Origin: CAYRSS01 sp964426945
Lineage (GTDB): Bacteria; Planctomycetota; Phycisphaerae; UBA1845
Assembly: GCA_964426945.1 (NCBI GenBank)
Contig: CAYRSS010000068.1
Location: forward strand, 1 to 18,030
Direction: 5' to 3'
DNA length: 18,030 bases
Made by a program: the position numbers and the translations under genes. The notes beneath the pieces are model-generated. The model saw nothing but the letters and a program-made list of their open reading frames with translations. It searched no databases and was not told the DNA's origin. Below are positions 7,577 to 14,742 of this stretch, one piece after another. Position 1 is the stretch's first letter. Every line of letters starts with the position of its first letter.

Positions 7577-8998
7577 CTATTCGACAGCCATTACCGCTGC
7601 GTACTGCCCGCGGAAAAACTCCATCCAGCGGAGGCGGTCGGCGAGCTTGGCGCCCGGGTCGGTCTTCCACCGCGCGGGGGTCGCGGCGAGTTCCTCTGGC
7701 GTGAACGGAAGCGCATCGAAGTGGCTCAGCATCCGCTCGCGCCGCTCGCCGGGCGGTTCCTGCACAACGCGCTGCCACGCCCGCTTCAGGTCGTCGTGGA
7801 TGTCTACCGCCATGGCCTCCATCACGACGGGCAGGACCGTGAAATAGCTCGGCGTGCCTGGCGGCAGGGGGCTGGCGATCTCGTAGGGGCTTACCTTGTC
7901 AATGAGCCGATCCAGCAGCGGCGGCTCGTAGAACTCGCGGCGCACGGGCGGCCGCCGCAGGTCGAACCTCTCGGGCCCGTCGGGCGTGCCTTTCGCGAAA
8001 CCCCAGAATTTCTGCCCCTCGGCCGATAGCAGGAATTCGATGAAGCGCCCCGCCAGCTCGCGGTTGGGGGCGCCGCGAAGCATCGCCACAGGATCGGCGT
8101 TGACCACCGTCGCCCCGGCCGGGGCGGCGTACCCCAGCCGGTTGCCACCCACGACGGACGCCTGCTCTCGGGCGTAGAAATCCACGCAGAGCCCTGCGGC
8201 GACCTCGCCTGAGGAAACGTCCAGCGGCACCTGGCCGGAGTCTGACGCAAAGTACCGGGCGTTGGCACAGATCCTTCGCAGCGCGGGCCAGCCGCGATCC
8301 CAGCCGTAGCGCTGCACGATCGCCTCGTAGGTCGCGCGGAGCGTTCCCGAGTGCGCTGCGTCTGCGAGCCCGACCCAGCCGAAGAAGCGGGGGTCGGTGA
8401 GGTCATCCCACGTCTGCGGCTCGGACAAGCCGCGATCGGCCAGCACGTCGCGGTTGAAGAGGATACCGAAGCTCGACAGCACCACGCCGAACCAATGATG
8501 ATCGGGGTCGTAGAGCGGCTTGTCGGCGATGAGCTGGGTCGGGAAGGCATCTCGGATCTTCGACTCATCGAGCGGCGGCGGCTCCGTGATGGAGACAGTC
8601 CGCTCCTTGCCTCCGCCGTCCGTAACCTTCACGCCGCGTTTGAGCTGCCCGAACAGGTAGTCACCCCCGCCGAAGACGATATCGAACCCGGCGCCCTCCT
8701 GCTCGCGGCCTTCCCGGGCGAGCAGCTTGAACCGTGCCTCCAGGATTCGCTGCACGTCGCTCGAACCGCCCGGCTGAATCCAAACGCAGCCCGCCGGCGC
8801 GCCGTAGGTCGCCTGGTGCCAGCGTGCGAACGCCCGACCGACCTCGTGGCGGATCTGTTCGTTGTGGGGGGTGATGACGGTTACGGTGGCGGATGGCGGC
8901 AGGTCGACACGGGCTTCTACAGGCCGGCGCAGCATGGGTACGCCGACAATCAGCAGAAACCCTCCGACGATGATGCTGCCGGTAATCCAGTTCCGCAT
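7577..8998 (-). CDS. ABC transporter solute-binding protein (iron/thiamine type)
   Basis: This is a 473-residue extracytoplasmic binding protein of the FbpA/ThiB/PotD-like class. The ATG at 8998 has GGAGG (9005-9009) six bases upstream, so I prefer it to the GTG at 9016. An N-terminal hydrophobic helix (about residues 4-22) is followed by RRPVEARV with no lipobox, so it is probably membrane-anchored. Family features include VTVITPHNEQIRHEV near residue 40, FDIVFGGGDYLFGQL near 105, WFGVVLSSFGILFNRDVL, TWDDLTDPRFFGWVGLAD and AGRFIEFLLSAEGQKFWG near 330. The paired tyrosines of classical ferric-binding proteins are not evident, so the ligand is open. It most likely feeds the permease at 4520-6298, though the two are split by a convergently facing gene whose stop lies 11 bases away. 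Confidence 0.88.
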   Translation of the reverse strand: MRNWITGSIIVGGFLLIVGVPMLRRPVEARVDLPPSATVTVITPHNEQIRHEVGRAFARWHQATYGAPAGCVWIQPGGSSDVQRILEARFKLLAREGREQEGAGFDIVFGGGDYLFGQLKRGVKVTDGGGKERTVSITEPPPLDESKIRDAFPTQLIADKPLYDPDHHWFGVVLSSFGILFNRDVLADRGLSEPQTWDDLTDPRFFGWVGLADAAHSGTLRATYEAIVQRYGWDRGWPALRRICANARYFASDSGQVPLDVSSGEVAAGLCVDFYAREQASVVGGNRLGYAAPAGATVVNADPVAMLRGAPNRELAGRFIEFLLSAEGQKFWGFAKGTPDGPERFDLRRPPVRREFYEPPLLDRLIDKVSPYEIASPLPPGTPSYFTVLPVVMEAMAVDIHDDLKRAWQRVVQEPPGERRERMLSHFDALPFTPEELAATPARWKTDPGAKLADRLRWMEFFRGQYAAVMAVE

Positions 8999-9027
8999 GC
9001 GCGGCCTCCAACCCACGGTGAGGGGGC

Positions 9028-9056
9028 ATCATCGCGGCTCGGGCCGCCGCGCACAA
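9028..9056 (-). promoter_or_regulatory. Weak promoter candidate for the solute-binding protein
   Basis: TTGTGC (9051-9056) and GATGAT (9028-9033) on the minus strand are spaced by 17 bases, about 30 bases before the chosen ATG. Both boxes deviate from consensus. The gene could instead be transcribed by read-through from nrnA, which ends 143 bases upstream. Confidence 0.25.
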
Positions 9057-9141
9057 CCGCAGAAGGGGTCGCGAGGTCGGCGCAGGGCGCGTTGTCAGGG
9101 CGGAGACGGAAGGCAATGAGCGGCGAATCGGCACCAGGGGC

Positions 9142-10224
9142 CTAGCGGCCGAGGGCGCGGCGCAGGTGCTCGATGGCGGCGGGCAACACGCGATCGAGGG
9201 TCGGCTGAAGACCGGCCTCGACGATGGCCCCCGCGGCCTGGGCGTGTCCGCCGCCGCCGAACTGCTTGGCAAGCTCGACGATCGTGAGCTCTCCGCGGCT
9301 GCGGAAGTTGATGCGCGTACGGCCGGGGAGCCCCTCGGTGAAGAGCATGGCCATGATCGAGCCATTGAGCGAACGCGGGATGGAAATCTGGTCGTCGATG
9401 TCGCTTGCGTCGCAGCCGGTTCGCTGGATTTCGTCGTAGGTGGCCGTGCTGTAGGTGATGAGCCCGTCTTCGAGTGACCGGGTGTTGTCGTACACCATCC
9501 GGACCAATTCGAACTCGCTCGCGGCGAGATTGCGACAGAGCCTGTCGCCCAGGCGGCCAACATCCGCCCCGAGCGAGACCAGATCAGCAGCTGCGGCGAG
9601 GGCCGACGCCGACGTCGTCGGCAGCGAGAAGCCCAGCAGATCCGAGTGAATCCCCGCGTACAGCATGGAAGCCGTCGTCGCGTCGATCGGCCGTCCCGCG
9701 CTGCGCAGCACGTGATACACCAGCTCGCACGCGCTGCCGGCATCAGGCACGATCCAGTTTACGCTGCCGAATCGCTCGTTGGTTTCGTGGTGATCGATGT
9801 TGATGACCGGGCGCCCGCCGATCCAATCGCCCTGGCGGCCGAACTCGCCGACGTTGCAGCGGGCCTTGCGCGCCGTGTCAACCACGATGAAGCAATCGGC
9901 GGCGCGGAACTCGTCGGGGCCGGCGACGGCGACCGCGGACCATTCGTGCATGAAGCGCAGCCGTTGCGAGAGGGAGCCTTCGGGCATGGCAACGCTCGGT
10001 GAGCGTGCGGCGTCGCTCCAGGCGCGGGACATGGCGAACGCCGAGCCGAGCGCGTCCGCGTCGGGACGTACGTGGCCAATCACCACCGGGCGTCGGGCGG
10101 CGGAAATCGCCGCGATGACCTCGTCAGGAGGCTGAAGCCGGCCATCGCCTGCGGCACCGGCTTGGGGGCTGGTCCCCACGGGGCAAGTCTCCACCAGGGA
10201 AGCGACGGACTTGGGGGTCATCAT
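9142..10224 (-). CDS. nrnA: DHH-family nano-RNase / pAp phosphatase (NrnA-like)
   Basis: This is a 360-residue cytoplasmic DHH/DHHA1 phosphoesterase. The metal-binding motifs are present: HVRPDADALGS (51-61), VVDTA (114-118), the DHH motif NIDHHETNE (142-150) and GIHSDLLGF (191-199). The C-terminal DHHA1 substrate motif GGGGHAQAAGA is at 323-333. NrnA enzymes degrade 2-5-mer RNAs and dephosphorylate 3'-phosphoadenosine 5'-phosphate (pAp) to AMP. The length fits, with a slightly long N-terminus (about 35 residues before the core). The start ATG overlaps the sat stop as ATGA (10221-10224), so it is translationally coupled to ATP sulfurylase. That favours a pAp-clearing role tied to sulfur assimilation. 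RecJ-like or other DHH activities are less likely given the size and motif spacing. Confidence 0.9.
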   Translation of the reverse strand: MMTPKSVASLVETCPVGTSPQAGAAGDGRLQPPDEVIAAISAARRPVVIGHVRPDADALGSAFAMSRAWSDAARSPSVAMPEGSLSQRLRFMHEWSAVAVAGPDEFRAADCFIVVDTARKARCNVGEFGRQGDWIGGRPVINIDHHETNERFGSVNWIVPDAGSACELVYHVLRSAGRPIDATTASMLYAGIHSDLLGFSLPTTSASALAAAADLVSLGADVGRLGDRLCRNLAASEFELVRMVYDNTRSLEDGLITYSTATYDEIQRTGCDASDIDDQISIPRSLNGSIMAMLFTEGLPGRTRINFRSRGELTIVELAKQFGGGGHAQAAGAIVEAGLQPTLDRVLPAAIEHLRRALGR

Positions 10225-11369
10225 CCGCCAGACCGCATCGAAGCGATCAGGATGTCGGCCACTTCGGGGCGCGTAAACTCGACCGGCGGGCGCTCGCCCT
10301 TCAGGAGCATCTCCCGCACCTTCGTGCCTGAGAGCGATACCCAGTCGTTTTCGATCACCGGGAAGCTCTTGCGGCTCACCATGCCTCCGGCCTTCTTGGA
10401 CCAGGCCGTGTGCTCGAAATTCATCGTTTCGATCCGCAGCGCGCCGTCCTCGAGCGTGTCGAAGATGTGCTGCGCGTCGTAGGTGCCGTAGTAGTTGCCC
10501 ACACCCGCGTGATCGCGGCCGACGATGAAGTGAGAGCAGCCGTAATTCTGCCGCAGGATGGCGTGCAGGATGGCCTCACGCGGTCCGGCGTATCGCATCG
10601 CCGCGGGCAGAACCGAAAGCATCGTCGTTTCGGGGTTGTAGTAATTCTCGATGAGCACCTTGTAGCAGTCCATGCGGACTTCGGCCGGGATGTCCCCGTC
10701 CTTGGTCGCGCCCATCAGCGGGTGGATCAGCAGGCCGTCGGTCAACTCCTGGGCGCACTTGGTGATGTACTCGTGGGCCCGGTGAATCGGGTTGCGCGTC
10801 TGGAACGCGACGACCGTCTTCCACCCGCGACGGGCGAATTCCGCCCTCGTCTTCGCGGGGGTCAGCCGGTGATCAGGGAACATCGGGTCGTGCCGCGGCG
10901 TCACGGACTCAATTGCGCCGGCGAGGCAGGTCTCGCCTTCTTCCAGGAGCACGGCCACGCCGGGGTGCGCCTTGTCGTCGGTGCCGAAGGCCTTCGTGGC
11001 CTGAAGCTGTTTGTCCTGGCGGTACTTCTCCGACACCGTGAGGTAGCCGAGCAGCCGGCCGGCGTCGTCCTGGAGGGCGACGACGTCGCCCACGCCGATG
11101 GCCCCCGCGCTCGCGTCGTCGACGGCGCAGGTAATCGGCATGGGCCATGCCGTGCCGTTGGCGAGCTTCATCTCGTGACAGACGCGCTCGTAATCGGCCT
11201 TGCCCATGAACCCCGTAAGCGGGCTCATGGCGCCGATTGCGATCATCTCGAAGTCGCACTGCTGACGTGCGGTCAGCTTGATGGCGTGCTTGACCTCGGG
11301 ACGAGGGCGACCGCCGGTGCGGTCGACCAACTGTCCCCCGTGGGGGTCGATGATGTGCGTATGGCTCAT
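10221..11369 (-). CDS. sat: Sulfate adenylyltransferase (ATP sulfurylase, Sat type)
   Basis: This 382-residue enzyme converts ATP and sulfate to adenosine 5'-phosphosulfate and pyrophosphate, the first step of sulfate activation. The single-chain Sat family is recognised by QTRNPIHRAHEY (190-201, the HxxH nucleotide motif), GATKDGDIPAEVRMDCY (220-236), and VGRDHAGVGNYYGTYDAQ (283-300). It is not the CysD/CysN heterodimer. The open frame extends 45 codons upstream, but family alignment and the promoter place the start at the ATG at 11369. AAGGAG lies 13 bases before it, a long but usable spacing. No APS kinase domain is fused at the C-terminus. The gene ends inside the nrnA start codon. The direction of metabolism (assimilatory or dissimilatory) is not set by sequence alone, but the nrnA partner suggests assimilation. 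Confidence 0.95.
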   Translation of the reverse strand: MSHTHIIDPHGGQLVDRTGGRPRPEVKHAIKLTARQQCDFEMIAIGAMSPLTGFMGKADYERVCHEMKLANGTAWPMPITCAVDDASAGAIGVGDVVALQDDAGRLLGYLTVSEKYRQDKQLQATKAFGTDDKAHPGVAVLLEEGETCLAGAIESVTPRHDPMFPDHRLTPAKTRAEFARRGWKTVVAFQTRNPIHRAHEYITKCAQELTDGLLIHPLMGATKDGDIPAEVRMDCYKVLIENYYNPETTMLSVLPAAMRYAGPREAILHAILRQNYGCSHFIVGRDHAGVGNYYGTYDAQHIFDTLEDGALRIETMNFEHTAWSKKAGGMVSRKSFPVIENDWVSLSGTKVREMLLKGERPPVEFTRPEVADILIASMRSGG

Positions 11370-11413
11370 GGCGTCGATGCAGCTCCTTTTCCGCCGGGCA
11401 ATCCAAGTCAGGC

Positions 11414-11430
11414 GCCCGCCGGCAGCGGGC
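11414..11430 (-). repeat. Small hairpin at the 5' end of the sat transcript
   Basis: GCCCGC (11414-11419) pairs with GCGGGC (11425-11430) around five bases. It falls just after the predicted transcription start of sat, so it may cap and stabilise the mRNA. It has no U-tract. Confidence 0.3.
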
Positions 11431-11439
11431 AGACCGGCG

Positions 11440-11467
11440 ATTCTAGAGGCTGCCGGGGCCGATGCAA
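11440..11467 (-). promoter_or_regulatory. Sigma-70-like promoter of the sat-nrnA operon
   Basis: On the minus strand TTGCAT (11462-11467) and TAGAAT (11440-11445) are spaced by 16 bases. They lie in the 140-base gap between infC and sat. Transcription would start near 11433, giving a leader of about 64 bases. This indicates that sat-nrnA can be expressed separately from thrS-infC. Confidence 0.5.
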
Positions 11468-11509
11468 CCGCCGCATGACGCAGCCGCGGGCGGGGGCATC
11501 GCACGTTGC

Positions 11510-12157
11510 CTACGCGTCAGGAGCCGCAGTGGTCGCGGCGCCGCCCCGATCGGCCGGCGCGGTGGCCGGCGCCGGTTCGGCGGGGGGCTTGGGCTTTTTC
11601 TTGCCGTCCTGGGCCGCGGCGGCCGTCGGCTTGGGGGCGGCAGGCTTGATCGCGGCCTTCGTCGGCGAAACGAGAATGGTCATGCGTCGGCCCTCCATGG
11701 AAGGCGCGCGCTCGACTTTGATCTTGTCGCCGAGGGCGTTGATGATCCCCTGGAACACGTCGCGAGCGACTTCCTGCAGGAACCGCTCACGCCCCTTGAA
11801 GAGCATGGTGAACTGGACCTTGTGCCCTTCGCCGAGGAACTCCTCGGCGTGCTTGATCTTGAGCTGCAGGTCGTGCGTGTCGGTCTTGGGCCGCACGCGG
11901 ATTTCTTTGAGCGATACGGTGTGTCCAGCGTGCGCGGCCTTCTGGCGCTTCTTGCTCTCGTACTTGTGCTTGCCGTAGTCCATGATACGGCAGACCGGCG
12001 GACGCTCCATCGGCGAGACTTCGACCAGGTCCACGCCCGCATCGCGCGCACGATTGATGGCCTCGTTCGTCGACATGACGCCGAGCATCTCGTTGTTTTC
12101 GTCGATGACCCGGACGGGCGAAATCCGAATCTGCTCGTTGACCCGAAGTGCCTTGAT
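11510..12157 (-). CDS. infC: Translation initiation factor IF-3, AUC start
   Basis: This 215-residue factor binds the 30S subunit and rejects non-canonical start codons and tRNAs. The N-domain (ALRVNEQIRISPVRVID at residues 3-19, then GVDLVEVSPMERPPVCRIMDYGKHKYE) and the C-domain (SLKEIRVRPKTDTHDLQ through EGRRMTILVSP) are complete. The first ATG (12088) would delete the conserved opening of the N-domain. The family alignment requires a start 23 codons upstream, where an ATC codon (12155-12157) follows AAGGGGAG (12163-12170) at 5 bases. IF-3 genes are known to use AUU, AUC or AUA for autoregulation, so I take this start. The last 48 residues form an Ala/Pro/Lys tail beyond the usual end. thrS lies upstream, as in many bacteria, but rpmI and rplT do not follow. 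Confidence 0.93.
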   Translation of the reverse strand: MKALRVNEQIRISPVRVIDENNEMLGVMSTNEAINRARDAGVDLVEVSPMERPPVCRIMDYGKHKYESKKRQKAAHAGHTVSLKEIRVRPKTDTHDLQLKIKHAEEFLGEGHKVQFTMLFKGRERFLQEVARDVFQGIINALGDKIKVERAPSMEGRRMTILVSPTKAAIKPAAPKPTAAAAQDGKKKPKPPAEPAPATAPADRGGAATTAAPDA

Positions 12158-12182
12158 GGCTGCTCCCCTTTGTGAAAGACCC

Positions 12183-12200
12183 GCCGGGCAACAGCCCGGC
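12183..12200 (-). promoter_or_regulatory. Hairpin in the infC leader
   Basis: GCCGGGC (12183-12189) and GCCCGGC (12194-12200) form a perfect 7-bp stem with a four-base loop. It lies 12 bases before the infC Shine-Dalgarno, within the 115-base thrS-infC gap. It could adjust read-through from thrS or access of ribosomes to the AUC start. No U-tract follows. Confidence 0.4.
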
Positions 12201-12272
12201 CGTTAAGGCTTTATGCCCGGCCACGCGCCGGACTCCGATGGTTGCGGCGGAAGTCGACCGCCGCCCGAACCA

Positions 12273-14483
12273 CTATGCCCGATGCCCGCCTTCTGCGCCG
12301 ATCAGCGGCGTCAGCAGCCGTCGGTCGATTTCCTCGCGACAGCACTCGATGAAACGGTCCAGGGTCATGTTGCCAAGACTGTGACCGTCACGGTCGTTGA
12401 CATTGAGCGTGCCCTCCTCGGCCTCGCGCTCGCCGATCACGACGATGTAGTTGATCTTCATCGCCCGCAGCCGGTGCTTCTTGGGGCCGATCTTCTCGCT
12501 CGATAGATCCAGCTCGCAGCGGAGACCCGCGCGGATGAGGCGCTCCTCGGCAGCGCGGGCGGCGGCCTCGCTCTTTTCGCTGACGGTGGCGATGCCCACC
12601 TGCACCGGCGAGAGCCATAGCGGGAATGCGCCGTTGAAGTGCTCGATCAGGATGCCGACGAAGCGCTCCATGCTGCCGAAGGGGGCGCGATGGATCATGA
12701 TCGGTCGGTGGGCGTGATTGTCCGCCCCGACATAGGTCAGGTCGAATCGCTCCGGGGCCGTGTAGTCGACCTGGACGGTGCCGAGCTGCCAGCTTCGGCC
12801 GATGCAGTCCTTGACCACGAAGTCGATCTTCGGGCCGTAGAAGGCGGCCTCGCCGGCTTCCTCGCTGTAGGAGATGCCCGCGCGCTGCGCGGCCTGGCGA
12901 ATGGCGTCCTCGGCCTTGGCCCAGTTCTCCGCCGAGCCGACGTACTTGGCGCTGGCGGGATCACGCAGGCCGATGCGCACACGGTAATCGCTGAGACCCA
13001 GGAGATCGAGGACGCGGCGCGTCAGCTCGATCGTTGCGGAGAGTTCCGGGGCGAGCTGATCCGCGGTGCAAAACAGGTGGGCGTCGTCCTGTGTGAAGCC
13101 CCGAACGCGCGTCATGCCGCTGAGCTCGCCGCTCTGCTCGAAGCGGTACACGGTGCCGTATTCGGCCAGGCGCACGGGAAGATCCCGATAGCTCCGCGGG
13201 CGCGAGGCGTAGATCTGGACGTGGTGCGGGCAATTCATCGGCTTGAGCAGGAAACCGTGCTCGCTTGCTTGCGCTTCGTACAGCGCCTTGATGATCGCAT
13301 CGACGTCGACCGCGGTGGACAGCCCCTCAACCTCGCCGTAGGCAGACTGGAGGGCGTCGAGCGTGGGCCGGAGGACGGCGAGGCGCGCAGCCTGCTGATC
13401 CGGGGCGGCGGCCTTCGCCTGCTGCGCGAGGACCAGCGTGCTCTGGATCGCCTTGCCGCGCGGCGACTCGAACATCGCAGGGAACTGCGAGTCTTCGTAA
13501 TAGGGGAAGTGGCCGCTGGTACGGTATAGGTCGAGATTGCCGATGTGCGGCGTGAAGACCAGGTCGTAGCCCATCCGGCGCATCTCGGTGGTGAGGAAGT
13601 TCTGCAGTTCGGTGCGGATGACCGCGCCTTTCGGCAGCCACAGAATCAGCCCCGGGCCGACGCGCTCGCTCACCGTGAACAGGTCGAGCTGCTTGCCGAG
13701 CAAGCGGTGATCGCGTTTCTTCGCTTCCTCGATCCGTTCGAGAAACTCTGTCAGCGACTTCTTCTTGAAGAATGCGGTGCCGTACACGCGCTGCAGCGGT
13801 GTGTCGTTCACATCGCCGCGATAGTGAGATCCGGACACCTGGCGGACCTTGAACGCGGCGATCGCCCCGGTGGCGGGGATATGCGGCCCGCGGCAGAGGT
13901 CTTCGAAGTCTGCCCCTCGGTTGCAGCCGGTGACGTAGAAGCTCAGGGTATCGCCGTCGGCCCGCTCGGCATTGTCGATCTTGTAGCGACTGCCCTCGCC
14001 GCGCAGCTTGGACATGGCCTCGCCCCGGGGCAGTTCATAGCGCGTGAAGGGGCGATTCTCCTTGACGATGCGGGCCATCTCAGCCTCGATCGCTTCGAAG
14101 TCGTCGGGCGTCAGGGCGCGCGGCAGGTCGATGTCGTAGTAGAAGCCGTCTTCGATCGGCGGCCCGTAAACCAGGCGGGTCTGAGGGAAGAGCTTGCAGA
14201 TTGCCTCGGCCATGACGTGTGCCGTGCTGTGGCGCAGCACGGACAGGCTGTCGGCCGATTCGTCGGTCGCGGTGAGGATGGAGAGTCGGCAATCGCCGGG
14301 CAGCGGGCGGTTGAGATCCCAGATGGCGGCGTCGCCGTCGGCGCCGATCCTGGCCGCCACGGCTTGGCGCGCCAGCCCCGGACCGATCATTTCGGCCACA
14401 GTCTTCGCCGAGGAGCCCGCGGGCACCTCCAGCACCTTGCCGTCAGGAAGCTGAACCTTCAGAAGGCATCTCCGCGCGACCAA
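12273..14483 (-). CDS. thrS: Threonyl-tRNA synthetase with a 68-residue insertion
   Basis: This 736-residue enzyme charges tRNA-Thr. In order: a TGS domain (about 7-72); an editing domain with HSTAH (85-89) and CRGPH (197-201); a class II catalytic core; and an anticodon-binding domain (about 625-725). The zinc ligands are apparent: Cys418 in MNCPHH, His469 in QDDAHLF and His598 in MIHRAPFG. Motif 2 is EYGTVYRFEQSGELSG (441-456). Relative to the usual length of about 640, an extra segment (about residues 340-408, Ala/Gln-rich, probably helical) lies between the SGHFPYYEDSQFPAMFE region and the FLLKPMNCP motif. The only plausible start is TTG at 14483. The TGS domain begins soon after it, and no strong Shine-Dalgarno is visible. 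infC follows. Confidence 0.95.
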   Translation of the reverse strand: MVARRCLLKVQLPDGKVLEVPAGSSAKTVAEMIGPGLARQAVAARIGADGDAAIWDLNRPLPGDCRLSILTATDESADSLSVLRHSTAHVMAEAICKLFPQTRLVYGPPIEDGFYYDIDLPRALTPDDFEAIEAEMARIVKENRPFTRYELPRGEAMSKLRGEGSRYKIDNAERADGDTLSFYVTGCNRGADFEDLCRGPHIPATGAIAAFKVRQVSGSHYRGDVNDTPLQRVYGTAFFKKKSLTEFLERIEEAKKRDHRLLGKQLDLFTVSERVGPGLILWLPKGAVIRTELQNFLTTEMRRMGYDLVFTPHIGNLDLYRTSGHFPYYEDSQFPAMFESPRGKAIQSTLVLAQQAKAAAPDQQAARLAVLRPTLDALQSAYGEVEGLSTAVDVDAIIKALYEAQASEHGFLLKPMNCPHHVQIYASRPRSYRDLPVRLAEYGTVYRFEQSGELSGMTRVRGFTQDDAHLFCTADQLAPELSATIELTRRVLDLLGLSDYRVRIGLRDPASAKYVGSAENWAKAEDAIRQAAQRAGISYSEEAGEAAFYGPKIDFVVKDCIGRSWQLGTVQVDYTAPERFDLTYVGADNHAHRPIMIHRAPFGSMERFVGILIEHFNGAFPLWLSPVQVGIATVSEKSEAAARAAEERLIRAGLRCELDLSSEKIGPKKHRLRAMKINYIVVIGEREAEEGTLNVNDRDGHSLGNMTLDRFIECCREEIDRRLLTPLIGAEGGHRA

Positions 14484-14508
14484 CGGCGGCTCGCCGCGAG
14501 GCCGCAGT

Positions 14509-14554
14509 AAAAAGAAAACGACGGCTCAACCGCCTCCGACGCCAGCAGCCGGTC
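14509..14554 (-). terminator. Terminator-like stem and U-tract in the thrS leader
   Basis: On the minus strand an 8-base arm (14547-14554) pairs with a 7-base arm (14520-14526) through 7 bp with one bulged C. The shorter arm is followed directly by TTTTCTTTTT (14509-14518). An alternative short hairpin inside it (GGCGG with CCGTC) could compete. It sits between the thrS promoter and the start codon, so it is best read as an attenuator rather than an operon end. I find no T-box consensus. Confidence 0.45.
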
Positions 14555-14645
14555 GCAGCGGGGCCAAGACCCGTTCGCGACGTACCCGGCTACCATGAGT
14601 GATGCGTCATGAGGCTCGAACCGTCGACCGGATCACAAGTCGAAC

Positions 14646-14695
14646 CGCGGGCCCGGAAAGCACGGCTTAACACAGGCAGCCGCGCGGGCCCGGAA
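14646..14695 (-). repeat. Pair of 13-base direct repeats in the thrS leader
   Basis: CGCGGGCCCGGAA occurs at 14646-14658 and again at 14683-14695, 37 bases apart. Each contains the palindrome CGGGCCCG. Both lie in the untranslated leader of thrS, so they may be alternative pairing partners or protein sites. Confidence 0.4.
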
Positions 14696-14708
14696 CAGAC
14701 CATCGGAC

Positions 14709-14736
14709 AATATAGCACATCGGCCGATTCGGTCAA
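14709..14736 (-). promoter_or_regulatory. thrS: Sigma-70-like promoter of thrS-infC
   Basis: TTGACC (14731-14736) and TATATT (14709-14714) on the minus strand are spaced by 16 bases, the best promoter in the window. It begins 7 bases after the lipoprotein stop codon. An inverted repeat, AGCAC (14736-14740) with GTGCT (14746-14750), touches the -35 box. The predicted leader is about 220 bases. Confidence 0.65.
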
Positions 14737-14742
14737 GCACAT

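Noticed and set aside
6669..7778. Minus-strand frame of 369 codons opposite the fusion gene
   Set aside because: It covers the recognisable kinase-like and transferase-like gene on the other strand and the end of the solute-binding protein gene. The composition is typical of a GC-driven shadow.
10410..11978. Very long plus-strand open frame (522 codons) opposite sat and infC
   Set aside because: It is antisense to two confidently identified conserved genes. Its translation is Arg/Ala/Val/Gly-rich with no domain. It is a by-product of high GC at third codon positions.
14484..14736. T-box riboswitch in the thrS leader
   Set aside because: I could not find the conserved T-box antiterminator sequence or a recognisable specifier loop. 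Only the terminator-like stem is supported.
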